DNA from: Prochlorococcus sp. AG-418-C09
Lineage (GTDB): Bacteria > Cyanobacteriota > Cyanobacteriia > PCC-6307 > Cyanobiaceae
NCBI GenBank assembly: GCA_003214355.1
Contig: QCLS01000002.1
Span: forward strand, 62,001-126,000
DNA: 64,000 nucleotides
Direction of reading: 5' to 3'
A model generated the notes under the pieces. That model was not told where the DNA came from, searched no databases, and was given only the letters and a program-made list of their open reading frames with translations. Of the stretch, positions 36,518 to 48,206 are shown in pieces. Made by a program: the position numbers and the translations under genes. Each line of letters opens with the position of its first letter. Positions within the stretch are counted from its first letter, which is position 1.

Positions 36518-36946
36518 TTAGTGTAAAGAGTACAAAGAAAGAAAGCATGCAGCTGCAAATGCCAAGCCACCAAAAATTAGAATATTTTTTTGACCCGGAG
36601 GCAAGCTGTTAAATCCAAAGCCATAAGTTAAATTCTCCTCAAAGCCACTTGGTTTAGATCTTGGACCAATATCCTTATACAAATTCTTTCCAGCTCTACA
36701 GACAGGGCAAGCAAAAGTTTTACCATCAATCGCCATAAAAGGAGTATTTCTTGGTATATTTAACTTCTTTATGCCTTCGGACGGATCATAAATGTATCCA
36801 CAGCTTCTACATTCGAATCTATTTTGTTCTAAATTAGTTATGTCTTCGTCTTTTTGTTGTTCAGACTGAATAACTTGAAGTTCTTCTTTCACAGAGTCAT
36901 CAACTATGATGTTTTCCTCAGATGATGGTTGAATGTTTTCACTCAC
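36518..36946 (-). CDS. rubA: Membrane-anchored rubredoxin (RubA)
   Basis: FECRSCGYIYDPSEGIKK...FACPVCRAGKNLY plus C-terminal TM; conserved neighbour of ycf48. Confidence 0.95.
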   Translation of the reverse strand: MSENIQPSSEENIIVDDSVKEELQVIQSEQQKDEDITNLEQNRFECRSCGYIYDPSEGIKKLNIPRNTPFMAIDGKTFACPVCRAGKNLYKDIGPRSKPSGFEENLTYGFGFNSLPPGQKNILIFGGLAFAAACFLSLYSLH

Positions 36947-37010
36947 GATTTATTATTAATCTTTAAGAACTCTAAAAGATTTTATTTAATTCAGCGAATT
37001 TTTCCAAAAA

Positions 37011-37373
37011 ATGTTTTCACTTCCAGGTTATGAATATTTCTTAGGCTTTTTGATTATTGCCGCAGCTGTACCAATATTAGCTCTTATAACTAATTTTTTT
37101 GTTTCCCCTAAATCAAGAAAAGGTGAGAGAGAACTTACATATGAATCTGGAATGGAGCCTATTGGAGGAGCATGGATTCAATTTAATATCAGATATTACA
37201 TGTTCGCTTTAGTTTTCGTTATATTTGATGTAGAAACTGTATTCCTCTATCCTTGGGCAGTAGCATTTAACAAACTTGGATTGCTTGCTTTTGTGGAAGC
37301 ACTAATTTTTATTGCCATTCTTGTGATTGCACTAGCTTATGCTTGGAGAAAAGGAGCTTTAGAATGGAGTTAA
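37011..37373 (+). CDS. ndhC: NAD(P)H-quinone oxidoreductase subunit 3
   Basis: [41 protein letters not shown]. Confidence 0.97.
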   Translation: MFSLPGYEYFLGFLIIAAAVPILALITNFFVSPKSRKGERELTYESGMEPIGGAWIQFNIRYYMFALVFVIFDVETVFLYPWAVAFNKLGLLAFVEALIFIAILVIALAYAWRKGALEWS

Positions 37374-37377
37374 GAAA

Positions 37378-38112
37378 TTGAGCGACTCATTATCACCCAA
37401 AGCGTTAAGGGAAATCAGACAAGGTACTTGCAATCCTTTAGAAGTGCCTCAGATAACTACTGACTTGAGTGAGAATATAATATTAACAAGTTTAGATGAC
37501 TTACATAATTGGGCCAGAATGAGTAGTTTATGGCCATTACTTTACGGGACGGCATGCTGTTTTATTGAATTTGCAGCATTGATTGGCTCAAGATTTGACT
37601 TTGATAGATTTGGCTTAGTACCAAGAAGTTCACCTAGACAAGCAGATTTATTGATTGTTGCAGGAACAGTAACCATGAAAATGGCTCCAGCTCTAGTTCG
37701 ACTCTATGAACAAATGCCAGAGCCTAAATACGTTATAGCAATGGGTGCATGCACCATTACAGGAGGTATGTTTAGCGCAGATTCAACCACCGCAGTTAGA
37801 GGGGTTGATAAACTAATACCAGTTGATCTTTACCTCCCTGGATGTCCTCCAAGACCCGAAGCTATTTTCGATGCCGTAATTAAATTAAGGAAAAAGGTTG
37901 GGAATGAGAGTATCCTTGAAAGAAGTAAGTCAAAGCAATCGCATCGATATTTTACTGTAAATCACAAAATGAACTTAGTTTTTTCTAAAAATAATGGTCA
38001 ATATTTGAATACCACAGATGAAAAGATGATTATGTCTTCGAACAAAGAAAACTTAGAAGAGATTGAAAATACACTTGATGAAAAATCTTCAGAAAATGAT
38101 AAAATCTTATAA
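37378..38112 (+). CDS. ndhK: NAD(P)H-quinone oxidoreductase subunit K
   Basis: [51 protein letters not shown]. Confidence 0.97.
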   Translation: MSDSLSPKALREIRQGTCNPLEVPQITTDLSENIILTSLDDLHNWARMSSLWPLLYGTACCFIEFAALIGSRFDFDRFGLVPRSSPRQADLLIVAGTVTMKMAPALVRLYEQMPEPKYVIAMGACTITGGMFSADSTTAVRGVDKLIPVDLYLPGCPPRPEAIFDAVIKLRKKVGNESILERSKSKQSHRYFTVNHKMNLVFSKNNGQYLNTTDEKMIMSSNKENLEEIENTLDEKSSENDKIL

Positions 38113-38642
38113 TGGATAATAATATTACTCCTTCCTCTAATGAAGAAATTATCCAGAAAACGGGGATTATAAGCCAAAAACTTATTTCTGAAGGGATCCA
38201 AAATGAATCTCTTGAGAATGATCACTTAGGTGTTGAAGTAATATCTGTAGAGCCAAGTTCTTTATATTCTGCAGTATCAAAGCTAAAATCACTTGGATTT
38301 AATTATTTACAGTGTCAGGGTGGTTATGATGAAGGCCCTGGTAAACGTTTAGTAAGTTTTTATCACTTTATTGAAGTAGGTGATTTGGATAAATTAGAAC
38401 AAATTAAAGAAATTAGAGTTAAAGTTTTTTTAGAAAGAGATTCAGACTTGTCTGTTCCTAGCCTCTACTCTCTTTTTAAAGGTAGTGATTGGCAAGAAAG
38501 AGAAACTTATGACATGTTTGGAATCAATTTTGCTAATCATCCTTGCCCTAAAAGATTATTAATGCCAGAAGACTGGAGGGGGTGGCCATTGAGAAAAGAT
38601 TATATTCAGCCTGATTTCTATGAGTTACAAGATGCTTACTGA
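38112..38642 (+). CDS. ndhJ: NAD(P)H-quinone oxidoreductase subunit J
   Basis: [50 protein letters not shown]. Confidence 0.96.
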   Translation: MDNNITPSSNEEIIQKTGIISQKLISEGIQNESLENDHLGVEVISVEPSSLYSAVSKLKSLGFNYLQCQGGYDEGPGKRLVSFYHFIEVGDLDKLEQIKEIRVKVFLERDSDLSVPSLYSLFKGSDWQERETYDMFGINFANHPCPKRLLMPEDWRGWPLRKDYIQPDFYELQDAY

Positions 38643-40021
38643 TTAGATTTCTTTATTTTCCTGTAAATATACATTACTGCCCTGGAAAGTCTTCTTGGGT
38701 CATGGCGCAAGGTAGGTCTAATTTTCTTAGCGTAAAGTGGGGCCTGCAAAACATAATATCCTTCAGATATTAATTTATTCTTGTCACATAATACAGGTTC
38801 AGCTCCTCTAGATCTGTAATAGTCAACAAGAGGAGATTCTTCAAATTCGATTTGAGAAAGTATTGAATTAAATATTCTTTTATTAACTCCAAAAATTGAT
38901 AATTGCTTTTCAATAGATTTAACATGCTCATAGACGCCTAGGCCATCTGTTTCACCGGGTTGAGTCATCAAATTACTTATATAGATTTTAGGCGCATTAC
39001 TATTAATAAGTGCTTCAACAATATCTGGAATAAGCAAATTAGGTAGTAAAGATGTATATAAACTACCTGGTCCAAGAATAATTAAATCTGATTGTTTAAT
39101 CGCCTCAATTGCAGTAGGAAGAGCTGTAGGATTTTCCGGGACACATCCAATCCTAGCAATTGGTTTATCAGATTGACTTATTAGGCTTTCCCCAAATATC
39201 TTCTCACCATCCTCTAACTCTGCCCACAGCATAACATCGATACTTGTGGCAGGTATAACTTGACCTTGAACAGCTAAAACCTTACTTGAAGCCTGGACTG
39301 CTTTTTCCAAACTCCCAGTAATAGTGGTTAATGCTGACAAAAAGAGATTTCCAAAACTATGTCCCTCTAATCCACTTCCACCAGAAAATCTATACTGAAA
39401 TAATCTTGTTAAGGTTGGCTCCTCATTTGATAATGCCGCCAAACAATTTCTAATGTCTCCGGGCGGTTGCACACCCAATTGTTTTCGCAATATTCCACTA
39501 CTTCCTCCATCGTCCGACACTGTTACTATGGCACTTATATTACTGCTGTAGTTTTTTAAACCTTTCAAAAGTGTAGACAATCCAGTACCCCCACCGATAG
39601 CAACAATATTAGGCCCCTTACTTAATTTACTTTTTACTCTCAATGCGTCTACTAGAAAAGTATCTTTCTCAGGAGCTAATGCTCTTTTAATAGAGTTAAT
39701 ACTTCTGTTTTGTCCTATACCCAACAATAAAAGTCCAATAATTAAAATAAATGGACCTAATAATGGTGGGACGGTAGAAAAACTAGTCAATGTCCAATTG
39801 ACGAGATTAATAAGCCAAACAATGGGTCTTAATTCTGTCCATATAACTATGCCTATCATTGCCGTTAAAAAACCGATAGCAGAAGTCAGCATCCACCTTT
39901 TTATTAGCAAGCCCGGTAAAAGCCATCCTAGAATCCTAAAAAGTTTTTTTATAATACCGATATTAGATCTACGGATATTTGAAAAAGTTTTATTTAATCT
40001 AGTATTTCCTCTTCTTTTCAT
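38636..40021 (-). CDS. YvcK/CofD-like protein (gluconeogenesis factor family)
   Basis: [66 protein letters not shown]. Confidence 0.93.
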   Translation of the reverse strand: MKRRGNTRLNKTFSNIRRSNIGIIKKLFRILGWLLPGLLIKRWMLTSAIGFLTAMIGIVIWTELRPIVWLINLVNWTLTSFSTVPPLLGPFILIIGLLLLGIGQNRSINSIKRALAPEKDTFLVDALRVKSKLSKGPNIVAIGGGTGLSTLLKGLKNYSSNISAIVTVSDDGGSSGILRKQLGVQPPGDIRNCLAALSNEEPTLTRLFQYRFSGGSGLEGHSFGNLFLSALTTITGSLEKAVQASSKVLAVQGQVIPATSIDVMLWAELEDGEKIFGESLISQSDKPIARIGCVPENPTALPTAIEAIKQSDLIILGPGSLYTSLLPNLLIPDIVEALINSNAPKIYISNLMTQPGETDGLGVYEHVKSIEKQLSIFGVNKRIFNSILSQIEFEESPLVDYYRSRGAEPVLCDKNKLISEGYYVLQAPLYAKKIRPTLRHDPRRLSRAVMYIYRKIKKSNQ

Positions 40022-40161
40022 TAAAACCCTCTTGATTTATTTTTTAAATAAGCAAAAATCTATAATTAAATTATAAATCAATTTAATACATACTTTTTTT
40101 ATTTTTCAATATAGTCAATATGTAAATAGAAACAACTCAATTATCTATTAATTTAAGTACT

Positions 40162-40947
40162 TTGAAAAAATACTTCACCCCAGTTGAAACAAATAATCTC
40201 TCTATGACATGGGGGACGAATCATGTTCTGAATAAAATTAATTTATGCCTAAAAGATGGAGAGAGAATTGCAATAGTTGGGCCCTCTGGAACTGGTAAAT
40301 CTACAATCTTAAAAATACTTGCAGGATTGGTTCTACCATCCTCTGGTGAACTAAAACTATTTGGGATAAAACAAGATTATTTAAGGTTAGATCAAGTAGA
40401 TCCTCCTGATGTAAGATTAGTTTTTCAGAATCCTGCATTATTGGGGTCTTTGACAATTGAAGAAAACGTTGGTTTCCTTTTACGAAGAAACAGAAAAATT
40501 CCTCAGAAATTAGTTAAAGAGATAGTAAAAGAATGTTTAGAAGAGGTAGGTCTTTTTGATGTAGCTGAAAAGCTACCTAGCGAACTCAGTGGTGGGATGC
40601 AGAAAAGAGTAAGCTTCGCTAGAGCACTAATTAGCGAAGATACAGTTAAGGAACTAAATAAACCGTTATTGTTATTTGATGAGCCAACAGCTGGCCTAGA
40701 TCCAATCGCCTCTTCAAGAATTGAGGATCTGATAAACAAAACAAATGACAAAGTTAAGGGGTCATCTATTGTAGTTAGTCACGTTCTGAGTACTATAGAG
40801 AGGACCTCCAATAGGGTTTTAATGCTTTATGGAGGTAAATTTCGCTGGGAAGGTTCAATTACTGATTTCCAGACCACTAAAGATCCTTATGTTTTTCAGT
40901 TTAGAAACGGTAAACTTAAAGGACCTATGCAACCAAGAGAGGCGTAG
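40162..40947 (+). CDS. ABC transporter ATP-binding protein (Mla/MCE-type)
   Basis: IVGPSGTGKSTILKILAG, LSGGMQKRVSFARAL, LLFDEPTAGLDPI; next gene is MCE family. Confidence 0.9.
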   Translation: MKKYFTPVETNNLSMTWGTNHVLNKINLCLKDGERIAIVGPSGTGKSTILKILAGLVLPSSGELKLFGIKQDYLRLDQVDPPDVRLVFQNPALLGSLTIEENVGFLLRRNRKIPQKLVKEIVKECLEEVGLFDVAEKLPSELSGGMQKRVSFARALISEDTVKELNKPLLLFDEPTAGLDPIASSRIEDLINKTNDKVKGSSIVVSHVLSTIERTSNRVLMLYGGKFRWEGSITDFQTTKDPYVFQFRNGKLKGPMQPREA

Positions 40948-40952
40948 CGATT

Positions 40953-41798
40953 ATGCGTAGAAGTGTTCGCGATTCAATAGTAGGTTTTTCTCTTTTAGGG
41001 GGAATCTTGATTTTCTCATTCTTCACTTTCTGGATAAGAGGGGTTAGATTATCTTCAAAAAACTGGCATCTTTTCGCTTCGTTTAACAACGCAAGTGGAT
41101 TAGCAAAAAAATCACCAGTAACATATAGAGGAATAATTGTAGGATCTGTTGAAGATATCATCTTTACTAACGACTCCATAGAAGCAAAGATCGTTATAAA
41201 TGACTCAGATATTATTTTGCCAAAACCTGTATTTGCAAGAGTTACTACAAACTCCTTTTTAGGAGGAGATGTGGAAGTTGCATTAGAAGCTAACGAAATA
41301 TTGTTACCGGAGGACCTTGCCATACCAACCTCAGAAGAGTGTGAAAGTTCATTAATTGTTTGCGAAGGGGATACTATAAGTGGCAAACAACTATCAAGTC
41401 TATCCAATATCACTAATAGAATTAATCAAATTCTCAAAGAATCTAATCAAGAAAATTTAATTCAGAATATTGTTAACTCTATGGAGCAATTTGATAGAAC
41501 CCAGGAAAATCTTGATGAATTAGTTTATTTATCCAAACAAGAAATAATCAGAATAAAACCTTTGATTGAGGATCTAACTGTAGCCGCAAAACATTTAAAT
41601 GATATTTTAGCCGCAGTTAATGATGAAGATGCATTAGAGGATATTAAAGTAACTCTAGAAGCAGCTAGCTCAATTTCGGAAAAAATGGATGATATGACTG
41701 ATGACTTTCAAAGTTTAATGAAAGACAAAGAATTAACTCGTGCTATCAGAGATTTAACAGTTGGTCTTTCAAAATTCCTCAATGAAATATATCCATAA
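40953..41798 (+). CDS. MlaD/MCE-domain substrate-binding protein
   Basis: N-terminal TM, ASFNNASGLAKKSPVTYRGIIVGSVEDI MCE motif. Confidence 0.88.
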   Translation: MRRSVRDSIVGFSLLGGILIFSFFTFWIRGVRLSSKNWHLFASFNNASGLAKKSPVTYRGIIVGSVEDIIFTNDSIEAKIVINDSDIILPKPVFARVTTNSFLGGDVEVALEANEILLPEDLAIPTSEECESSLIVCEGDTISGKQLSSLSNITNRINQILKESNQENLIQNIVNSMEQFDRTQENLDELVYLSKQEIIRIKPLIEDLTVAAKHLNDILAAVNDEDALEDIKVTLEAASSISEKMDDMTDDFQSLMKDKELTRAIRDLTVGLSKFLNEIYP

Positions 41799-41805
41799 AT
41801 CATCA

Positions 41806-43971
41806 TCAGATTTCATTAATTGCATTAAGTGCCATAGAAGCTATCGCTTGATCAGTAGCTTTTGGTAATTGAACATATTTCCCTTGTGCTGCCTCTGCCA
41901 ATTCTTTCCCAAAACCGCTTGCTATAAACTTTCTTTCAGTATCAATAATTAAAAGCTTGATTCCAAGCATAGGATATTTTGAGGCAACACTAAGCACTTC
42001 ATCTTTAAGATTTATATCCTCAGTATTTTCATCCTCTGTTTGTCCTAATGAAATACTCAAAGGAACATTCCCTCGGCCATCTGTGATGGCAACAACAATT
42101 GCTTGGCCAATATCTCCTGTTGAAATTGCATTCTTAGCAACTTTAGCCGCCTGAGTTAAACCATGTGCTAAGGGGGATCCTCCTCCACAAGGCATAGTTT
42201 CTAATCTTCTCTTTGCTGCAGTAATAGATCTAGTTGGAGGCAAAAGAACCTCTGCATGATTCCCCCTGAAAGGGATTAAAGCTACTTCATCTCTATTTTC
42301 ATATGCCTCAGTCAAAAGCCTAATAACCGCTCCCTTGGCACTCTGCATTCGATTAAGAGCCATCGATCCACTAGCATCAACAAGAAATATAACTAATGCT
42401 CCAGCTTTTTTCTGGAGTAACTTAGATCTAAAATCATTTTCTTCAACAATAATATTTTTATTTGGATTCTTTAACCTTCTACTTTTTTGATAGGGTGCTG
42501 CAGCTCTTAAAGTAGCATCAACCGCAATTTTCTGTACTTTACCTTTTGGAATAACAGGTTTTACATATCTTCCTCTGCTCTGACTAAGAATTACAGATCT
42601 ACTGCCGCTATTACCAGATTTAGACTTTGCCGAAGAAAAAAGTAGCAAGTCAGGATCCACCATACATGCTTCTGGATCTAAGATAAATTCTTCAGGAACT
42701 TCAGGAGATTCTTGTTCCTCAGAATCATCCTCTTGGTCTTGGTCTTGGTCTTGGTCTTGGTCTTGGTCTTGTTGATTATCTGCAGGATCAGGCTGTGAAT
42801 CTTCTTGATTTGATTGAGGCGGAGGTGATTGATCTTCAGGGGGAGGTGGTTGAATCTCATCATCGTCTGGGGGCAACTGTTGAGCCCTTGGAAGAATAAC
42901 TAATCTTACTGCGACTTTTAAATCATCAGCATTGACGTTTTCATCGCCTCTCAATGCAGCATTAGCTTTAGCCACTTTGACTGCAAATAATTCAGATCGA
43001 TGACCCTCAATACCACCTCTTATCGCCTCTTTAACTAAATAATTTATTTGCTCAGAGGAAATCTTCACATCAGGCAACCACTGCCTTGCAAGGATTAACT
43101 GAGTTGATAAGTTTTCCGTTTCTTCGGCCCATTGTTGTGAAAACTTCATATTGTCTTCAGCATGATTTAAGACTGATTTCGTGATTTGAACACGTTGATT
43201 AGTATCAACAGATTGATCTGCGGACAGGACAATCGCAAATCTATCTAGAACATGATCTCGCAAAACCCCTTCCTCAGGATTATAAGTAGCTATTAAAAGG
43301 CTCTTAAAAGGATGAGACAGACTTAAACCTTCTCTTTCAACATTATTTTGTTCTTTACCATTAGCTTCAAGTATTAAATTAACAATTCCATCATCCAACA
43401 AATTAATATCATCAACGTATAAAACACCTCTATGAGCTTCGGCTAAAATACCTGGCTGAAAAACTTGCTCTCCCAAATTTAAAGAAGCTGCAACGTCGAT
43501 AGATCCGACAAGTCTATCCTCAGTAATCCCTACAGGGACTTGTACAAAAGGAGCCTGAATAACTTTTTTAGGTAAAGTTTCACTATTTTGAATGTCCAGA
43601 CCTAATAAATCAAGCAAAGTTTTCATAGTATTACTATCCCACTCTTCAGGTTTATAAGGATCTAGATTCCTACTTATACGCCTATAAGAATTTCTTTTAT
43701 CTCCCAATTTATTAGATATAGAATTATCATCTAATATTTCTATTGGGGGTATTAATGCATGTAATCCTCTCGCTAAAACAGACTTACCTGTGCCTCTTCC
43801 TCCAACAATTATTACACCACCTAAACTTGGGTCAACAGCAGAAAGTAATAAAGACAATTTCAAAAGATTATGGCCTGTAATTGCAGCCAATGGAAATGCT
43901 CTAAAAGAATCATTCTTTTGCATTACTTGTTTTATTTCTCTTTCAATTTGTAATTCTTGATCCAAATTCAC
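41806..43971 (-). CDS. chlD: Magnesium chelatase subunit D
   Basis: AAA+ ([34 protein letters not shown]), acidic/proline linker, VWA ([16 protein letters not shown]). Confidence 0.96.
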   Translation of the reverse strand: MNLDQELQIEREIKQVMQKNDSFRAFPLAAITGHNLLKLSLLLSAVDPSLGGVIIVGGRGTGKSVLARGLHALIPPIEILDDNSISNKLGDKRNSYRRISRNLDPYKPEEWDSNTMKTLLDLLGLDIQNSETLPKKVIQAPFVQVPVGITEDRLVGSIDVAASLNLGEQVFQPGILAEAHRGVLYVDDINLLDDGIVNLILEANGKEQNNVEREGLSLSHPFKSLLIATYNPEEGVLRDHVLDRFAIVLSADQSVDTNQRVQITKSVLNHAEDNMKFSQQWAEETENLSTQLILARQWLPDVKISSEQINYLVKEAIRGGIEGHRSELFAVKVAKANAALRGDENVNADDLKVAVRLVILPRAQQLPPDDDEIQPPPPEDQSPPPQSNQEDSQPDPADNQQDQDQDQDQDQDQEDDSEEQESPEVPEEFILDPEACMVDPDLLLFSSAKSKSGNSGSRSVILSQSRGRYVKPVIPKGKVQKIAVDATLRAAAPYQKSRRLKNPNKNIIVEENDFRSKLLQKKAGALVIFLVDASGSMALNRMQSAKGAVIRLLTEAYENRDEVALIPFRGNHAEVLLPPTRSITAAKRRLETMPCGGGSPLAHGLTQAAKVAKNAISTGDIGQAIVVAITDGRGNVPLSISLGQTEDENTEDINLKDEVLSVASKYPMLGIKLLIIDTERKFIASGFGKELAEAAQGKYVQLPKATDQAIASMALNAINEI
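42731..42766. repeat. Hexanucleotide tandem repeat (TCTTGG)6 in the chlD linker
   Basis: Six exact TCTTGG copies plus partial TCTT; encodes alternating Asp/Gln on the minus strand. Confidence 0.97.
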
Positions 43972-44017
43972 TTAAAATCTCTGTTATAGAATTTATCCAA
44001 AAAAGTGATCTTTTAGA

Positions 44018-44584
44018 GTGGAATTATCAAATCTTAATATCAAAAATGATCTATGTATATCATTGGGGGCGAATATCGATAGCAAATTTGGTAATCCTAT
44101 TGATACCTTAATTTTATGCAGAACAGCTTTAGAAGATAATATTAAATCCTGGATCAAGGAATTTCCAAATTATCAAAATGATGTTGCCTTTATTTCTAAA
44201 GATATTTTTCAATGGTCATCTCTTTACGAAACTGATCCATATGAAGTCTCAAGCAATCAGCCAAATTATATAAATACATTATTAGTCATAAATAGTGCTT
44301 TACTAGCTAAACCATCTACTGAGAAAGCAAAGGCACTTCTTAATAAATTAAAGCAATTAGAAGTAAATTTTGGGAGAAATAAAAAAGAAAAAGATCAAAG
44401 ATGGATTTCTAGATGCCTCGACTTGGATATTATCTGGTGGAATGATCTGTACATTAATGATAAAGAATTAACCTTGCCTCACCCTAGGTTTATGAAAAGG
44501 AATTTTGTAATAAGCCCTTTAGCGGAAGTCTTGTCCAGAAGACAAACTGTAAAGAAGTTAAACCATCCTAAATGGGTGGTTTAA
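44018..44584 (+). CDS. folK: 2-amino-4-hydroxy-6-hydroxymethyldihydropteridine pyrophosphokinase
   Basis: SLGANIDSKFGNP, QRWISRCLDLDIIWW, LPHPRFMKRNFVISPLAEV. Confidence 0.92.
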   Translation: MELSNLNIKNDLCISLGANIDSKFGNPIDTLILCRTALEDNIKSWIKEFPNYQNDVAFISKDIFQWSSLYETDPYEVSSNQPNYINTLLVINSALLAKPSTEKAKALLNKLKQLEVNFGRNKKEKDQRWISRCLDLDIIWWNDLYINDKELTLPHPRFMKRNFVISPLAEVLSRRQTVKKLNHPKWVV

Positions 44585-44640
44585 AAACTTTTTCAATATT
44601 TATAAATAACTGCTAGTGTATTTCTATAAATCAATAGAAA

Positions 44641-45201
44641 ATGCATAAAGATCAATTCAAAAAAGCCGTTTTCAAAGAAAAAATATCAGAACTCAAGTCT
44701 AAAAAATTTAGTTTTGAGATTAACAAAATTCAACTTCCAAATGGACATATAGGAGAGTACGGTTCAATCAAACATCCTGGCGCAGCATTGGCAGTTCCAA
44801 TTACCAATGACAGAAAGATAATTATTCTTAGGCAATATCGATTTGCTGTTTCAAGATATTTATTAGAATTCCCAGCCGGAACACTTGAACCAGGAGAAAG
44901 TCCATTAAATTCAATTAAAAGAGAAATTAAGGAAGAGGCAGGTTATGAAGCTAGAAATTGGGATAATTTAGGAATATTAGTTCCAGCTCCAGGATATGCG
45001 GATGAAGAAATTCATTTATTTCTAGCAAGGGGTTTAACTAAATTAGTTAAAGCTCCTAGTGGAGATCTTGATGAAGATATTGAGGTGATTATTCTTGAAC
45101 CTTCTGAATTAGATAAACTAATATCCAGTGGCACCGAAATTCTAGATGCAAAAACAATAACTGCATGGTTTAGGGCAAAACAGTTCTTGAAAATTCAATG
45201 A
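44641..45201 (+). CDS. NUDIX hydrolase (ADP-ribose pyrophosphatase-like)
   Basis: FPAGTLEPGESPLNSIKREIKEEAGYEA Nudix box. Confidence 0.93.
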   Translation: MHKDQFKKAVFKEKISELKSKKFSFEINKIQLPNGHIGEYGSIKHPGAALAVPITNDRKIIILRQYRFAVSRYLLEFPAGTLEPGESPLNSIKREIKEEAGYEARNWDNLGILVPAPGYADEEIHLFLARGLTKLVKAPSGDLDEDIEVIILEPSELDKLISSGTEILDAKTITAWFRAKQFLKIQ

Positions 45202-46628
45202 AAAGCCCTAGAGTCTTATTTTGGTATAGAAAAGATCTTAGAATTCAAGACAATAATGCCCTAATAAAGACCCTCTCAATTTCTAAAGCCATAACATCTT
45301 TATATATTTTTGATAGAAATTATCCGTTAGACTTTAACGCTAAATCAAGAGCATGGTTTCTTTCTAATAGCTTAAAGGAATTAAGTAAAACCTGGGAAGG
45401 TCTTGGAAGTAGATTAATTATTGATGAGGGCGAACCAATTAATTTAATTCCTGAAATAGCAAAAATAATAAATGCTAAATTTGTTGCATGGAATAAAGGC
45501 CTTGAACCTTATGAGATCAAAAGAGATCTCCAAATAAAAAACATTTTAAATGAACTCAATATTAATGTTATAGATTGCATGGATCACTTATTGGTTCATC
45601 CAAATTCAGTGTCTACAGGGGATGGAAACCCTTACAAAGTTTTTGGACCGTTTTATAAAAATCTAGAATCAAAACTAACTTATGCAGATGTACAAACAGA
45701 AGTCATAACTAAGATAAAGTTATTAGATCTAAAACAAGAAACACTTAAAAATACAAGGCTAGAACTATCTAATAAAAAATTAGAAAAGTTCATAAATGAA
45801 ATAAATTTCGCAGGTCAAAAAATGTGTCCTTGTAAACCTGGAGAAGCGGCTGCAAATAATTTATTAGAAAATTTCTTAAAATCACATAAAATAAACGATT
45901 ATGAGAATTCAAGAGATTTTCCTAGCCAAGATGGTACGTCCTACTTAAGTGGATCTTTGAGATTTGGGACAATTAGTATTAGAAAAATATGGAATAAAAG
46001 TACTAATTTAGAAATCGAAAATAAAAAACATTTTTTATCTATCAGAACCTGGCAAAAAGAACTATTTTGGAGAGAATTCTATCATCATTGTTTATTCCAC
46101 TTTCCAGAATTAGAGAGTGGTCCTTACAGGCAAAAATGGAAAGAATTTCCTTGGCAAAATAAACCAGAATGGTTTAATCGTTGGTCAAATGGCGATACTG
46201 GCATACCAATTATCGATGCAGCGATGCGTCAACTAAATCAGAGTGGTTGGATGCATAATAGGTGCCGTATGATAGTTGCTTCATTTTTGGTCAAAGATCT
46301 AATCTGCAATTGGCAAATGGGTGAAAAGAAATTCTTAGAATTGTTAGTTGATGGGGATTTAGCTGCCAATAATGGTGGTTGGCAGTGGAGCGCAAGCAGT
46401 GGAATGGACCCAAAACCTCTAAGGATATTTAATCCCTACACTCAAACTAAAAAATTTGATCCTCTTTGCGAATATATTAAGTTTTGGGTTCCAGAATTAT
46501 CAAAAATTCCAAACTCTCAAATCATAAATGGAGACATCACCAGCATTGAAAGTGTTTCATATCCTAAGCCATTAATTGATCATAATATTCAACAAAGATT
46601 TTTTAAATCTCTTTACGCTGAGATCTAA
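45198..46628 (+). CDS. phrB: Deoxyribodipyrimidine photolyase
   Basis: LFWYRKDLRIQDNNAL; DGDLAANNGGWQWSASSGMDPKPLRIFNP. Confidence 0.94.
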   Translation: MKSPRVLFWYRKDLRIQDNNALIKTLSISKAITSLYIFDRNYPLDFNAKSRAWFLSNSLKELSKTWEGLGSRLIIDEGEPINLIPEIAKIINAKFVAWNKGLEPYEIKRDLQIKNILNELNINVIDCMDHLLVHPNSVSTGDGNPYKVFGPFYKNLESKLTYADVQTEVITKIKLLDLKQETLKNTRLELSNKKLEKFINEINFAGQKMCPCKPGEAAANNLLENFLKSHKINDYENSRDFPSQDGTSYLSGSLRFGTISIRKIWNKSTNLEIENKKHFLSIRTWQKELFWREFYHHCLFHFPELESGPYRQKWKEFPWQNKPEWFNRWSNGDTGIPIIDAAMRQLNQSGWMHNRCRMIVASFLVKDLICNWQMGEKKFLELLVDGDLAANNGGWQWSASSGMDPKPLRIFNPYTQTKKFDPLCEYIKFWVPELSKIPNSQIINGDITSIESVSYPKPLIDHNIQQRFFKSLYAEI

Positions 46629-46701
46629 ATTAAATTGGAATTCTTGGGATCACTTTAAATTCATACTTGTAGTTATTATTTCTTTTACTTTTCTATGTTA
46701 T

Positions 46702-47292
46702 TTACTTGAACCAACTTGGCTCAGCGCCTAATTTCCATTTAATATTGCAACCTAATGAGGGTTGAATAGGAAAAGTATAAATTTCCTCTTTTCGCATTGC
46801 CTGAATAGCCATTAATAAATCTCTACTAGTAGGAGGAATATTATTAGAGGGTCTACTACTGTCTAACTGACCATGATAAAAAAGAGAAAAATCTTTATCA
46901 AAATTACAAAAGAGATAAAAATCAGGGGTACATGCGGCTCTTAGTTGCTTAGCAAAACTCTGATCTTCATCATAAAGATAAGGGAATTTCCATTTATTTC
47001 TTTTTGATTGATTTCTTAAATTTTCAGGAGAATCATCAGGATAAGTCTTTGCATCATTGCTTGAAACTGCAATTATTTGTACATAATCTTCAATTTCTTG
47101 AGAAAGTCTTGAAATCTCATTCTCAATATATTTAACAAAAGGGCAATGAGCGCAAATAAACATTATAAGCAAATCTCTTTCATCTAAAAATGAAATATTG
47201 AAAGGTTTAACCGTCTTGGTATTTACATTTAGCATCTGAAACTCGGGTAATTTAGTACCTAAAGGTATTGATATAGAATTGGTTCTTACCAT
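46702..47292 (-). CDS. AhpC/TSA-like thioredoxin-fold protein
   Basis: IFICAHCPFVKYIENEI-type thioredoxin motif (C-x2-C), DFYLFCNFDKDFSLFYHGQLD; track start at 47358 likely over-extended. Confidence 0.82.
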   Translation of the reverse strand: MVRTNSISIPLGTKLPEFQMLNVNTKTVKPFNISFLDERDLLIMFICAHCPFVKYIENEISRLSQEIEDYVQIIAVSSNDAKTYPDDSPENLRNQSKRNKWKFPYLYDEDQSFAKQLRAACTPDFYLFCNFDKDFSLFYHGQLDSSRPSNNIPPTSRDLLMAIQAMRKEEIYTFPIQPSLGCNIKWKLGAEPSWFK

Positions 47293-47399
47293 ATTTAAAT
47301 AAAAAACTAGATTTGATAATTGAGAATTATTGTATATTTTGGACATATATACAAACAAGGGTACTTTCTGTAGGAGAATTAAATAAACAACATAATAAG

Positions 47400-48182
47400 A
47401 TGTTACTTGATTTAAACGAGAAAAAAATTCTAGTCACAGGCATTGCTAACAATCGTTCAATAGCATGGGGAATTGCACAGCAATTATCTAAGGCAGGAGC
47501 CGAACTTGGCATAACATATCTTCCTGATGAAAAAGGTAGATTTGAATCCAAAGTAAGAGAACTAACAAAAGATTTAAATCCAACATTATTTTTGCCCTTG
47601 GATGTTCAAGATCCAAAACAAATGCAGGAAGTTTTCAGAGAAATTGAAACTAAATGGGGCAGGCTTGATGGATTAGTTCATTGTCTGGCTTTTGCTGGTC
47701 GGGATGAATTAATTGGAGATTACAGCGCGACTTCATCAGAAGGTTTTGATAGAGCGTTAAATATTAGTGCTTACTCTCTGGCACCTCTTTGCAAATTAGC
47801 TAAGCCTTTATTGAGTAATGGAGCAGGTATAGTTTCGCTTACTTATTTAGGTTCGGAGAGAGCCATTCCAAATTATAATGTCATGGGTGTGGCTAAAGCT
47901 GCATTAGAAGCTTCAGTAAGATATCTCTCAGCTGAGCTTGGTCCAGAAAAACAGATCAGAGTAAATGCTATAAGTGCTGGTCCAATAAGAACACTTGCAA
48001 GCTCAGCAATTGGTGGCATTTTAGATATGATTCACAATGTCGAAGAAAAAGCTCCCTTACGAAGAACTGTTACTCAAACAGAAGTTGGGAATACTGCATC
48101 TTTTCTTCTAAGTGATCTTGCAAGTGGAATCTCCGGTCAAACTATTTACGTTGATGCAGGTTATTGCATTAATGGGATGTAG
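47400..48182 (+). CDS. fabI: Enoyl-[acyl-carrier-protein] reductase (NADH)
   Basis: GIANNRSIAWGIAQQLSKAGAEL; SLTYLGSERAIPNYNVMGVAKAALEASVRYLS. Confidence 0.96.
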   Translation: MLLDLNEKKILVTGIANNRSIAWGIAQQLSKAGAELGITYLPDEKGRFESKVRELTKDLNPTLFLPLDVQDPKQMQEVFREIETKWGRLDGLVHCLAFAGRDELIGDYSATSSEGFDRALNISAYSLAPLCKLAKPLLSNGAGIVSLTYLGSERAIPNYNVMGVAKAALEASVRYLSAELGPEKQIRVNAISAGPIRTLASSAIGGILDMIHNVEEKAPLRRTVTQTEVGNTASFLLSDLASGISGQTIYVDAGYCINGM

Positions 48183-48206
48183 TAGCAAATTTCTATCTTA
48201 ATTAAA

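Noticed and set aside
42731-42766. Tandem repeats as a possible CRISPR
   Set aside because: 6-bp units without spacers inside a coding linker; not a CRISPR.
42678-42863. 61-aa ORF rich in KTKTKT
   Set aside because: Alternate-frame reading of the TCTTGG repeat in chlD, not a real repeat protein.
47313-47399. Upstream part of the track ORF for fabI and matching extension of the opposing redoxin ORF
   Set aside because: Both N-terminal extensions lack family similarity; family-consistent starts are 47400 (plus) and about 47292 (minus), removing the apparent overlap.
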